From the NCBI RefSeq assembly GCF_033473495.1, contig NC_088941.1, positions 744,001 to 808,000 on the forward strand: a stretch of 64,000 nt of DNA. The letters run 5' to 3'. The notes beneath the pieces were generated by a model. That model was given only the letters and a program-made list of their open reading frames with translations, had not been told where the DNA came from and made no database searches. This DNA comes from Cercospora beticola (Eukaryota; Ascomycota; Dothideomycetes; Mycosphaerellales; Mycosphaerellaceae). Shown piece after piece: positions 41,404 through 52,451 of this stretch. Each line of letters begins with the position of its first letter. The first letter of the stretch is position 1. The translations under genes were made by a program, and so were the position numbers.

Positions 41404-41535
41404 CTTGTGAAGCGCACCGCTGCACTGTGAAGCGGTCACTTCTCTTCTTGGCAGGTCTACCCGTCGATTGACCACTTGGAGGCGCTGTAGCGGCACTGTA
41501 GCGGTCGACTTTGTCGCTGCTGAAAAGATCTACCA

Positions 41536-41594
41536 GCAGGAGAGCCACGGAAGGGCGAGCTGAAATTCTTTGAATTCGTATATGCAGGTGAAAG
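41536..41594. repeat. Degenerate direct repeat, copy 2
   Basis: Second copy of the repeat at 41343-41403, offset about 193 bp. Both copies translate on the minus strand to related short peptides (C-I-x-x-F-x-x-F), in different frames relative to each other. Confidence 0.5.
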
Positions 41595-42108
41595 ATGCCG
41601 GAGAAGAAGTGTAGCATCGAACCCTAATCATCCTGCTGCGAGTGAGCGGTACCTCGTCAAGGCAGTGCATTACGGGAGGAGCAGACAGCCCAAGGGACCG
41701 ACTGGTAGCACGCTGTAAAGCCATCTGCGAGTCTTCGATTGACAAACTCCATGCTTGAAGGCCATAAACAGCGCGGAGTGTTCGAGAATCCCTGACGCGT
41801 AGGCTTCGCGGCGGCAAAATGAAGGATTCAACCTCATCGTTGACGCTGGCAGAAGGGAATGAAGAGGCGGTGGTGGGCGTGAAGACATTTGCGCCTGAGG
41901 CAAGAGTGTCTCTGATTTGGCTTGGCAAAGTGGTCAATGCTCCTCGAGATAATTTTCCCCAGAGACTTCCGAGCAGCTTCAAGCTTCAAGTTGCACATTG
42001 CGCTCAAAATCGGCTATAACCAGAATCACCTATCGCATTGCTCCCGCTTTACGGTAGGCACCACTGGTACAAGCCGGACATTTTCAAGAGAAGGAGACAG
42101 TCGCGAAC

Positions 42109-43720
42109 ATGTCGTTGGTGAAGGTGAAGAAGGTGGAAGAGGAGGACGAGCAGATCATCAAGCCAGAGGCTGTCGCGCCAAATCTCAACGCCTCAGACTG
42201 GCCTCTGCTGCTCAAGAACTGGGATCAACGTAAGTTTCTCACGAACTCAATGCGGCGATTGGCACGCGACAGACTTGCGATTCGCTTCTTGAGGTGGTGC
42301 ATGCAAATATTGACCTAAACTTTTAGTCCTCGTCCGAACTGGCCACTTCACACCCATTCCGAACGGCTGCGCACCTCTCAAGCGCGACCTCAAATCGTAC
42401 ATCTCATCCGGTGTCATCAACCTCGATAAGCCCTCGAACCCATCCTCGCACGAAGTCGTAGCATGGCTCAAGCGCATGCTGCGCGTTGACCGCACTGGTC
42501 ACTCTGGTACCCTCGATCCAAAGGTCACAGGATGCCTCATCGTCTGTATCGATCGCGCCACGAGGCTTGTGAAGAGTCAGCAGGGTGCTGGTAAGGAGTA
42601 TGTGGCAGTGCTGAGACTGCACGACAAGCTGCCAGGAGGCGAGGCACAGCTTGCGCGCGCGTTGGAGACGTTGACTGGTGCGCTCTTCCAGCGTCCACCG
42701 CTCATCTCTGCCGTCAAGCGTCAGTTGCGTATCCGAACAATCCACGAGAGCAAGCTGCTTGAGTTCGACAATGATCGTCAGCTTGCTGTATTCTGGGTTT
42801 CCTGCGAGGCCGGAACCTACATCCGAACACTCTGTGTGCATCTCGGTCTCCTCCTCGGAGTGGGTGGCCACATGCAAGAGCTGCGTCGTGTGAGATCAGG
42901 AGCCATGAAGGAGGATGACACTATGGTCACCCTTCACGACTGTCTGGACGCACAATGGCTCTACGACAACCAGCGCGACGAGTCGTACCTTCGCAGAGTC
43001 ATCAAGCCACTCGAGACGCTTCTCACTACCTACAAGCGTATCGTGGTCAAGGACAGCGCCGTCAATGCTGTTTGCTACGGTGCGAAGTTGATGATTCCTG
43101 GTCTCCTTAGATATGAGGCCGGTATCGAGGTCTACGAGGAAGTCGTTCTCATGACGACAAAGGGCGAGGCTATTGCACTCGCCATTGCACAGATGAGCAC
43201 CGTCGAGCTTTCATCATGCGATCACGGTGTCGTTGCCAAGGTCAAACGCTGCATCATGGAGCGTGATCTCTACCCTAGAAGATGGGGCATGGGTCCAGTT
43301 GCAACCGAGAAGAAGAAGCTGAAGGAGAGTGGCAAGCTCGACAAGTATGGACGTACTAACGAGCAGACTCCAGCTCAATGGAAGCAAGAATACAAGGACT
43401 TCAACGAGCAGAACGCCGTGAATGGCACCTCGGGTACCACAGAACAACAGGCTGCAGAAGGCGCTCCAGCAAAGGAGGGCATCACTGGCAAGGTCAAGGA
43501 GCTTCCTTCGAAACAGGACATTGAGATGGCTGACGCTGTCAACCCTGCCACCGGAAAGGACGAAGACGAGGAGAAGGCCGAGAAGAAGGCCAAGAAGGAG
43601 AAGAAGCGAAAACACGAGGGCGAGACACCAGAAGAGAAGGCCGCCCGCAAAGCAAAGAAGGCAGCCAAGAAGGAGAAGCGAAAGTCGACGGCGACTGCCG
43701 GTAGCGACGACAGCGACTGA
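42109..43720 (+). CDS. CBF5: CBF5/dyskerin, H/ACA snoRNP pseudouridine synthase
   Basis: Two exons, 42109-42229 and 42327-43720, with a 97-nt intron (GTAAGT...TTTTAG); 504 aa. The splice restores NWDQLLVRTGHF. The TruB-type catalytic domain has the nucleophilic Asp in [14 protein letters not shown] and conserved [14 protein letters not shown] domain follows (about 290-365). The last 80 residues are Lys/Glu-rich ([13 protein letters not shown]), the usual nucleolar tail. CBF5 converts uridine to pseudouridine in rRNA guided by H/ACA RNAs. Confidence 0.96.
42230..42326 (+). other. Intron of CBF5
   Basis: 97 nt, donor GTAAGT, acceptor TTTTAG, with a branch-like CTAAAC about 10 nt before the acceptor; phase 1. 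Confidence 0.85.
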
Positions 43721-44173
43721 TCGGTTTCTCTCGTTTCTGCTACTTGGACTGTGTGCTAGAGTCATCGATCATGACTGTTCCATGGCTCTGCGGCATGTAT
43801 TGGTTTTCTGCTTTCGAAATGCATATTGGCGACTGGGAGGGCAATGTCGGACATGACTCTGTATAGTACGCTATGAATGCTAGGCGCATGAGCGTTGGGA
43901 GGCGTACCTGGCGCTCTATGGAGTTGATAGCGAGCACGTCGACATGAAAGTCGATGCAAATGAGACAATTAACAACGTTACCAAATCGTCCACTTCATCA
44001 TTCGTGAAGGGTAGGAGCTCATATGTACCGTGCATTGTGCGTCGGGCATTGGCCCGCAGACGTCATCTCGTGCCCGCGCGGATCATTTTGTGCTTCTTCA
44101 CATCTTCTAAACCTGCATCATGCTTCGAGTACAACCTTGCCTACCAATCCGGCGGCGCTGGTAGCTGCACATC
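43721..44173. other. Intergenic, CBF5 3' flank and MMM1 promoter
   Basis: About 450 bp with no gene seen. Confidence 0.55.
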
Positions 44174-45777
44174 ATGTCCAAGGCCAAGTCACAGGCCTAC
44201 CAACGTAATGCAAAGCGTGTTAGTGTCAGGGAAGAGACAAAAGCACTAATGACCATACAGAAGCACAACAGTCTCAATACTACGCCTATCCACCTCCTTC
44301 GTCCGGCTCCTTCTTCTGGGGCTTTCTCCTCGGACAACTCACTCTCGCCCTCATCCTCTTCATCTTCATCAAGTTCTTCATTTTCGGCGACGCGCCCTCC
44401 GCAGACGAAAGAGCTAGTGCACGCGCCGCAGCCCGCCGCAATCGAACGCTCTCCTTCTCCCGGGCACGCGCCCTGTCCACCTCGACAGCCCTACGACCAC
44501 GTCCTTCGGCTCCTGCAATCCTCAAACCTCGGCCCGATGGAGGACTGACTGTGCAGAAGATTCTGGAGAAGACGTACTACAATGTTCGAGGCCATCAACC
44601 CGAGAGTCTGGACTGGTTCAATGTGCTGATTGCACAGACTATCGCACAGCTCCGAGCTGATGCGCAGGAAGATGAGGCAGTGCTGGGTAGTCTGACACAA
44701 TTGCTCAATGGGACGAGTAAGCCAGATTTCATCGATGATATTCGGGTTACGGAGATCAGCTTGGGAGACGAGTTTCCCATTTTCAGCAATTGTCGGGTCA
44801 TACCTGTGGATGAGAACGGCAGTCCCTTGAAAGAGCTTACTGGACAACGGGGAGAGAGATTACAGGCGAGGATGGATGTGGACTTGAGCGATGTGGTCAC
44901 GTTGGGCATTGAGACCAAGTTGGTGCTCAACTACCCCAAGCCGTTCGTGATGGTATTACCTGTGGCGTTATCTGTGAGCGTGGTCAGGTTTAGCGGGACC
45001 TTGAGTCTCAGCTTCAGTCCCAGCAATCAGCCTGGACCATTTGAGCAAACAACGAAAGAAGGTGGTGTTGGCTTGGAAACGCCAGGCGGACGAGCGGAGT
45101 CGAATGAAGGACATCCTTTGAACCCGACAGGTCGAAGCCCGACGACTTTGACTTTCACTTTCCTGGACGACTACAGACTGGACCTGAGCGTACATTCGCT
45201 GATTGGCAGCAGAAGTCGGTTGCAGGATGTGCCAAAGATTGCGCAGTTAGTGGAGGCCAGGATACATCAGTGGTTTGATGACAGATGTGTCGAGCCTCGT
45301 TTTCAGCAGATTGTGCTGCCTAGTCTGTGGCCAAGGAAGAAGAATACCAGAGGTGGCGAGGAAGAATCCGCCGTCGATGACACGGCCACTGCGCAGAATG
45401 ATGGGAGCAGTGATCTGAGACCGCCCAAGACAAGGACGTCTGATGGTGCAACAAAAACTTCTCCTGAGACACCGGTCGCAAAACCACCCAGCGGGCCTCA
45501 GACGACTGCCGAGCAGAGGACACGAGACTGGGCAGCACAGCAGGTGAAAGATGTCGCGGACAATAGCAGACCGAGCACGTCAAGTGGCAAACGCAAAGAC
45601 AACAGAAAAGAGGAGTTGAGTGAGATCGAGTTGGCTGGACTGGAGATGCGAGAGGCTGATGAACGGGACCGCAGGAAACAGCAGAGGCTGAAGGCTGAGA
45701 ACGAGCGAAGTCATGAGAATCTGCGAATGAGGACTATTCGAGAGGTCTCGCACGATGGCGTGAAAGCGAAATCATGA
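44174..45777 (+). CDS. MMM1: MMM1, ER subunit of the ERMES mitochondria tether
   Basis: Two exons, 44174-44204 and 44261-45777, with a 56-nt intron (GTAATG, branch CTAAT, ACAG); 515 aa. The first exon is only 31 nt (MSKAKSQAYQ). The splice enters a frame with the single ER membrane helix FFWGFLLGQLTLALILFIFI. The SMP lipid-transfer domain runs from about TYYNVRGHQPESLDWFNVLIAQT to FQQIVLPSLWP. A long polar C-terminal tail (about 330-515) is extra compared with yeast. MMM1 works with Mdm12, Mdm34 and Mdm10 in phospholipid transfer. Reading the wrong frame in the exon 2 start would lose the membrane helix, which supports this model. Confidence 0.93.
44205..44260 (+). other. Intron of MMM1
   Basis: 56 nt, donor GTAATG, branch ACTAATG, acceptor ATACAG, phase 1. 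Confidence 0.8.
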
Positions 45778-46362
45778 GTTTGCGGCGTAAGGCTGGTCTT
45801 GGTGTCGCTTAGCAAGGCGTTGGTGGGAAAGCATTCAGCATCATGAGGATCTGCCGCGCTCGGAAGCATACGGCGTAGACAGCGAAAGCGCCGACTAAAA
45901 ATCCTTTCGCGAGGCTCTCAATTCTGGCTGCAAGACATGGTCTATTCGCGAAGTTAGCGTGAGCGTCAGTGAAGACAACCTGGACGAAAAGCTCTATTCG
46001 AGAGTGTTTCGGATGCTCTGTTCTATATAATGAACTGGATCCCACGAAGAAAGTGTCTCAACACTCGCACACCGTGCCTGAAACCAACCGAAATGAAACG
46101 ACCGTGGGTAAAATACTTGAAGCCTCTATCGGCTGTTCTTCTCAAGCTGCCCTCCTTCATACACCAAACACAACACCAAATCATCATATCTGACACCGTC
46201 ACGAGACCTGTAGTGAACTGGACCACCATCTCCAGGGAAAGTGAAGTGTCAACACCTGAGAGTGAATGTTCATCTCTCAGAGCTCTTTCCGCGATACTTC
46301 AGTGCTTTGCTCTCCTCCTTACTGGTGATCACTCGAAGCAAACAGAAGGCATCGAGAGCACC
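45778..46362. other. Intergenic between MMM1 and small membrane protein
   Basis: About 585 bp. The frame of the downstream gene is open back to 46030, but that segment is not protein-like. Confidence 0.5.
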
Positions 46363-46848
46363 ATGGAGTATACGACACTGCCCAACTGGGCAACATCATG
46401 CATCATCGGCGACTGGTTCAACACGATCGACTCACCTTGGCTCAACGGCAGCATTTACTTCGAGGACGTACATTTCGGCGACTTTGTCCTCGTCGCGATC
46501 CTGGCTACTTTTCTATGGACGTTCCACTGTTCGATGCAAGCGTTCGCAACCAATGTTGCACCTGGACGACCAGGGACTCCATTTCGGGTGTGCTTCTGGG
46601 AGCATCTCCAATCGGGAAAATTCTGGCTACCAGCCTCGGTCGTGATGATGTGGTACCTTTGCATTCCCAAGAGAGAAGGAGACGCCGTATGCGCTTTTGG
46701 CTGGCTCTGGTGGTCTTTGGTCATACTCGGGGCAGCGATATTGACTTGGTGGGCTACTTGGTACCTTGCCTGGAATATCTACGGAGTTTGGCAGTACTGT
46801 CATGCGGAAGGACGCAAATCGGGGACCATTCCCAAACCGGCACTCTAG
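46363..46848 (+). CDS. Small multi-pass membrane protein, unknown
   Basis: 161 aa from the Met at 46363, chosen for its context (CACCATGG) and because the sequence after it becomes protein-like. Three hydrophobic segments: FVLVAILATFLWTFHCSM, LPASVVMMWYLCI and WLWWSLVILGAAILTWWATWYLAW, with many Trp. The chain ends in a short basic tail. It is not recognised. The gene is convergent with, and only 51 bp from, the first MYND gene. Confidence 0.55.
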   Translation: MEYTTLPNWATSCIIGDWFNTIDSPWLNGSIYFEDVHFGDFVLVAILATFLWTFHCSMQAFATNVAPGRPGTPFRVCFWEHLQSGKFWLPASVVMMWYLCIPKREGDAVCAFGWLWWSLVILGAAILTWWATWYLAWNIYGVWQYCHAEGRKSGTIPKPAL

Positions 46849-46899
46849 TGTATCGCCCATTCGAACAAGACTATCTGGAGCTGGTTCGAGAGGCCAGCC

Positions 46900-48267
46900 C
46901 TACTCTCTCGCCTCGCCAACGCCTTTTCTCTTGCATAGACGAGCTTTGAGGAAGGATAAGCCTGAACCCAAAATGTGAACTCGTCGGCAGCATGTTCCCT
47001 TGGCATCCCTCTCGACGGAAGCAGGCAATTGTGCATCAGCCTCAACAATCTGCGGCTCGATAGCGCTGGGCTCAGCTCGTGGCATCTTCACCATCGCCAT
47101 CTCTGGCAGCTCTTGATCAAGATACCTCTTGTAAATGCCAGACCCGAGTTCTCTCCTGGAATAGTCCTTCGATAGAGGAAGCATAAACTTCTTCAAATGC
47201 GGATCCAGCGTCGGCGACCCTGCAATAATCGTAGGATGCTTGTCAATCATTCGAATGGTGAATGTGTTCTTCAGACAGAGCGTCATCATGTCTTCGTAAT
47301 CTCTTCGCTTTCGACTATAGTCCTCTTCTTTGGACTGCAACACGTCGCTGAGTGTTTCCTTGAACTTCGGCTCGATCTCGGTGACAAAGCAGTTGAGCTC
47401 TTCGCTCATGTGGAACAGCATCGCAGCGATCCTGTCGAGCTGAGCATTTCCGAGCCCTTTCTTCAGCATGTAGTCTGCCCGAGCAAGGCAGCGTTCGTGC
47501 TTGTAGATGTGGACGATTCTCGGATTCAATCGCTCCATGTATTGATCCAGTGGTATGATCGGACTGCTCAGACCGATCTGTGCTCCGGAGAGGTCGATGA
47601 TGTACGAATTCCCGTCTGTTGCGTCGATCGCGAGCACTTCGTGAAGAACGCTGACGGGGAGGCTCCTATCGACGACTTTGTAGCTCCCCTTGGGAAGCCA
47701 CAAGTACACGCATTCAATGCTGGTGGTGATATCTGGATCAAGACGTCAGCTCGAGTCAACGTAACAATCTCAAAAGCATCACTTACCACCGAGCATGCTT
47801 TTGACAAGCTGATACGACATTTGCGTCGCATCGTTGCAGCCCATATAGCTCAATATGACCTTTTGCTGCTGCTCATCGCCTGCTATCTCCCTCGGAAACA
47901 TGGTAAAGGGGCCTGGGTACACAGCAATCTTCTTCTCCTTCCGTACACTCTTCGAGAAACGAGAAATGTAGAGCGTGCCATCGATGTTTTCGACTTGATC
48001 GAATGCTCGATGCCACGAAGCTCGCCTCCAGGCGTAGAAGACTGGTTGCAATATGCTTCCTGCACGGTAGAGGCGTTTTCGAATGTTACGTGCGAGGCAT
48101 TGGCTGGGGTGAGTGTAGTCGCACACGAGACACTGGTGACTGCAGTAGGTTATGGTCGATTGGGTGCCGTCAACTTCGCGGCCTTCTTTGCACTGTTGGC
48201 AGGTGATGAATCGTGCTGCGGGAACGGAGGCACCACATGTGGTACAAGTCTTCGAATGGTCTACCAT
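46900..48267 (-). CDS. MYND zinc-finger protein, tandem paralogue A
   Basis: Two exons, 48267-47787 and 47732-46900, with a 54-nt intron (GTAAGT...ATCCAG); 437 aa. The N-terminal MYND finger has the pairs CTTC, CQQC, then YCSHQC and a final C with a preceding His (Cys 8, 11, 23, 26, 42, 46, 57). After the intron the family-specific segment SYIIDLSGAQIGL is followed by a helical region and a basic tail. MYND fingers bind proline-rich protein motifs; no SET domain follows, so it is not a methyltransferase. Two further paralogues lie upstream on the same strand with an intron at the same site and phase. Role unknown. Confidence 0.85.
47733..47786 (-). other. Intron of MYND paralogue A
   Basis: 54 nt, donor GTAAGT, acceptor ATCCAG, phase 1. 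Confidence 0.85.
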
Positions 48268-48949
48268 GATGTGGAGTGACAGTGAGGCAAGGTATGTGAT
48301 GGTCGAGTCGGGTTCTGTCTGGAAAGGTCCTGAGTTCAGCTAAGGTGGAAGATGGAAGTAGACCGTGTTGAAGACGTCTTTCATGTGATACATATGCGGC
48401 ATGTGAATGTTTCCGCACGATATTGTCAGTCTCTGGGTCTCGATGTTGGGCTCATTCACTCAAGATTGGAGTGAGCTAGCACATGCGTGACAAGTGAGCA
48501 AAGGTTTGCCGCTGACGCATCGCAGCTCTACTTTAGGATGATTTTGGACTGCCCATTGTGATACGTCAAATGTGCTGTGCCAGAGTTCAGCTCCAAAAAA
48601 TCACTAGGAAGTATAAGATTGCCATACTGCAAGCTTTTATTTGCGAAGTTGCTCGACTCCTATGAAACTTCGTTGCGACTCCTCTCTTCTCCATTTTGTA
48701 AGCAAACGTATTTCTGCACTTTGCTGTAGAACCCGCGATCTTTGGGGACAGTGGCAGAGCTCAGTAAGCTCGTTGGACTCCAACCATCAGTGGGTAACCG
48801 CAGATGTCAGCCAGCGACAGTGTCCGGCTAGGAAGCATGTACTCAGAGCAACGGATCGTGGCGGCTCATGTATACCCAAACCGTTGATCTTCATGCTTGT
48901 CTCCTCCATTCGATCCGACTTACAGACCTTTAGCGATGAGTTCGTCCTT
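48268..48949. other. Intergenic between MYND paralogues A and B
   Basis: About 680 bp with no gene seen. Confidence 0.5.
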
Positions 48950-50283
48950 TCACCCCGAATGTCCGCAGTATTCTTCCAGGAAAGCACTTGCAGCTTCAAT
49001 CATCGCCTCCTCGTCGGGCTCTGAGCCTTCGTGAAGATGGACGATGATGCCGCCGCCATTCTTCAGCTCTGGCTCGTGGTTAGCCCACCAGACCGGTCCG
49101 CGCTGTGTCTGGATTCGGGCTCTGTGCTGTGCTATCCACAGCTGATACATTGTGGAACCCTCCACATTGTTCGTAACAAGGACAGTGGAAGGCCTGGGGA
49201 TCAGCGGGACCGGGTCGAGCATCTGTATCAGTTGTCCAACGTCCACCACCTCAGTGAAATGCTCGAGGATTTTCGCGCCCTTCACGATGGAGTCGTACGC
49301 AACACTGAAGAAGTCTTTGGCGAGCTTGTCAAAACGAGGCCGCGGACTGTTCAGTAGCTCATTGAAACTCATTTCACGCTTCTCCTCCCATGGTTCAACG
49401 CATTCGTTGAGCGCTCTCGCCATGTGTGCTTGCAAAGCCAGTGCACCGACGTCTTTCTCTGGGTCCTCCAGGATGCATTCCATCATTGGAATATTCCTGC
49501 TGTGGGCGCTGCCAAACTTGCTAACAAATTTGATCTCTGGCTTCCGGTACAGGTCCATGAAGTACTGGAGAGGAAGGACAGGGCAAGGCTGCCCGAACTG
49601 CGCACCAGAGATATCAAACACGAAGGCATCTCCATCGACAGTCTCCACTGAGAGTACGATATGAGCTGAAATGTCGGCAATGGCTTTGCCATCGAACGCG
49701 ACTCGTTTCAGTGCGCAAATCGAGGTGTCGATCGTCAAGTCGACCTCTTCGATAGTACGCGAGATACCTGGGACTCTGAGGTCAGCGAATTCACCGTAGA
49801 ATATCGATCGCCCATCCCCGTCAGTAGCTTCTCGCTCAGCTTGTAGAAGTGTGTGCTAGCCTCAGTGCAAGCTTGAAAGCTGAGTATCGCTCTTCCGTAT
49901 TTGTCGCCGATCGTAAATGGGAGGGGCAGACTGTAAAGGTTGAAGCCGCGTGTTTTAGGATATTCACCGTCGTACAACACCATACGGCGATCGTGCTCCT
50001 CGACTCGATCGATCTTGAGGTCGAAGGACAAGTCCCGAAAGTGATAGAAGGTCAACTGCAAGAGCCTACCGGCACGATAGATCTGCTTGCGCCTGTTGGC
50101 CCTGCCGCACTGTTTCTGATGATTGGTGAGATCGAGTTGACGGCACTGCGTGGTGCAATACGGAGTCCGATCCTGTCTGCCATCGAGGTCTAGCCCCTCG
50201 CGACAATCACCGCAGATCAGAGTAGGGCGAGGGGGGTTCTTGCCGCAAGCAGCGCACTTGGTGTAGCCGCTGGTTGTCGACAT
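48950..50283 (-). CDS. MYND zinc-finger protein, tandem paralogue B (non-GT intron donor)
   Basis: Two exons, 50283-49812 and 49767-48950, 429 aa if a 44-nt GC-AG intron is removed. MYND finger: Cys 10, 13, 24, 27, 43, 47, His 55, Cys 59. The second exon has AFVFDISGAQFGQ and a helical core with a C-terminal acidic segment. At the site where A and C have GTAAGT and GTAGAT, B has no GT at all. The nearest usable donor is GCGATC, and only this (or an equivalent shift) restores the frame; reading straight through stops within 20 codons. B may therefore use a rare GC-AG intron or be losing function. Start taken at MSTTSGY; the open frame runs 61 codons further up but lacks MYND similarity. Confidence 0.7.
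49768..49811 (-). other. Putative GC-AG intron of MYND paralogue B
   Basis: 44 nt, donor GCGATC, branch-like GCTGAC, acceptor TCCCAG, phase 1 like its paralogues. No GT donor exists at this position. Confidence 0.5.
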
Positions 50284-50750
50284 CGCTTCGACACGGAGTA
50301 GTGGTTGGTGGTGTATGCTGTTGCAGATGTTGAAGAAGTTGAAAATCGAGTCAGCGAACAGGAAACAAATACCCTGATCGAAGCTTCGCGCTAATGCACG
50401 CCCGCGAGTGAACGCAAAGGTGGCCGACCGAAGCAAACACCGTCGCGGCTTCGCGACGAGATTCACGGCCTATCTTTGATCGATCATGAGGATGAAGCCA
50501 AGCTTTGGGTATTCGTAATGCAAGTTCATTGTCCTGGTGACTAATCGCTTCCGAAGGAGTTGGACAAGACGATGTGATAGCCCAAACAACGCCACACAAT
50601 GTCGGACAGCTAAACCAGAGTCGGGGCTAGACACCACAGCCAGCCTGAGCTTCAAACAAGGAGTCGTACCACGTGCACAGCATTTCGTTCTTCCTGCCAC
50701 TAACCATTGCCATTGTCAAAAGACTTTCAATCACTAATTTCCAGAGCCGC
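50284..50750. other. Intergenic between MYND paralogues B and C
   Basis: About 470 bp with no gene seen. Confidence 0.5.
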
Positions 50751-52158
50751 TCAGTTCGCCAAAGCCTCGTGGGTCCAGTAGGTCGCAGCTTTTTCCATAA
50801 TAGCCATCTGAGCTGTCATGAATGCCTCGCCGTACTCGGATTTCATACTCGACATTCTCTCGTGGGTCCTGGACTCTGAATCCACCCAAACGTTGATTGA
50901 GCCGTTCCGGGCCAATGTTGGTTGAATCACATTCTTCCACTTCTCTGGTCGCTCGCGACGTTCCCTGTTCAGCACGTGTCTGCGGTACTTCTTGGCGATG
51001 CGAGAACCTGTGTACTCTTTTGAGATGACCGTGACTACTGGCTTGTCCAAAGCTCCCTGCACGTTATCTGCATAATCAATGAGCGGAAAGACTTTTATTG
51101 GCGGGTTCTTTCTGAGCACAAGTCGGCCTTGAAGGCTTGCTTCTACAACCAGCTTCTCGATCGTAGCTTCGAGCAGTTTGTATTCGTTCTGTTTAGAGTT
51201 GAGCAAGGTCCCGATGTGAGTGGCATGAGACTTCTCCCAGGCCGCCAAGAGCTTGTTGAACAAAGTTGCCATGTATGCTGGGATGATGCGGTCGCGCGGA
51301 CTGATACCGGTACCGCCAGCGAGATGTCGCAATGTCTCCCTCAGAAGCTGCGCTGAGTAGTGGCCGTGTGGCCAAATCGCGGACAACTTATTTCCGTAGA
51401 AGCTGACTGCTGTGTCAAGAGGAAGAACGGCCTCGAATTGGCCATACTGAGCGCCGGTGATATCGATTACGTACGACTCGTCGGCATGAGTCTGAACACA
51501 AAGGACTTCATGCCCGCAGGAGGACTCGTGCACACGCCCGTTAGGATAGACCAGCTTTGTCTTGAGCTTGCCCGCCACGTCGTCAAACCCGACCTCTTCG
51601 ATGTACTTCGAGATACCTTGGCCTCGTTAGCAAGGGGCACCTGCGATTGAAGTTGAGTAATCTACCTCCAAGTAACTTTTTGCTGAGCTTAAAGTGAGTG
51701 CCGAGGGCGAGATCGCATCGAAAGATGCTCATGATGGCATGTGCATCATTAGCATCGCTGGTGATCTTGTACGGAGAGGTCTCAAACACGGTCGTGCGGC
51801 GGAACGGTGCTACCTCGTAGTAGTACAGGATATCCTTCTCTTTTTTCGTCTGGCTGATCTGAGTGATGAAGTTCAAATCTTGAAATTTGTAGAAGCTCGA
51901 TTGAAGCAGCTCGCCAGCGCGATAGATCTGCTTGCGAACGTTCCTCTTCTCGCAATCACCCTTGTGTTCGGCAGCGGCCACATCGCGGCAGCGAGCGGTG
52001 CAGTACTGGATCGAGTCGACATCTCCGTTGACGTTGACTCCTTCTGTGCAGTCGAAGCAGGTGAGATGTGGACGAGGGGCGATGGCGCCACAAGCAGTGC
52101 AGTTGGTGTTGCTCGCAGTGCCGCCAGTGGGCGGTGGAGTGGTCGTGGTGCTCGCCAT
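50751..52158 (-). CDS. MYND zinc-finger protein, tandem paralogue C
   Basis: Two exons, 52158-51666 and 51616-50751, with a 49-nt intron (GTAGAT, branch CTAAC, AAG acceptor); 452 aa. A Thr/Pro-rich start (MASTTTTPPPTGG) precedes the MYND finger (CTAC, CFDC, YCTARC, HKGDC). The exon 2 start GTATCTCGAAGTACATCGAA nearly repeats that of paralogue B, so B and C are close relatives. SYVIDITGAQYGQ carries the shared post-finger motif. No SET domain. The acceptor is AAG, not CAG or TAG, which is less common. Confidence 0.85.
51617..51665 (-). other. Intron of MYND paralogue C
   Basis: 49 nt, donor GTAGAT, branch GCTAAC, acceptor CCAAG, phase 1. Confidence 0.75.
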
Positions 52159-52451
52159 GGCGTTAGAGGCCGATGGTGATGTGCGGATGAAGATGGTCAG
52201 TCAGCAAGCTTGGTGGCTTCGAATGCCAGAAGTTCGGTGGAGCTCGCCGAAAGCCACTAGCGTGTTTGCCTGCGGGAGAAGTGAAGGAAACGGCTTCAGG
52301 GGTTGGAATCTGGTTGAACTTCAGTTTTCATTACACAATACTAGACAATTTGGTATCTTAACATTACGATTATATGATTACCTCTACTGGCTTATTGTGT
52401 GCTTCCAGACTGGTACTCGCAGAGCTCCAACTTTTGATTCCATGGTGTGCT

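Larger units (their letters stand above)
40351..42108. other. Gene-poor interval with a degenerate repeat
   Basis: About 1.75 kb. No frame carries a domain. A minus-strand frame at 41530-41982 has reasonable codon use but begins without ATG and is not recognised. A diverged pair of about 60-bp repeats is listed separately. Confidence 0.45.
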
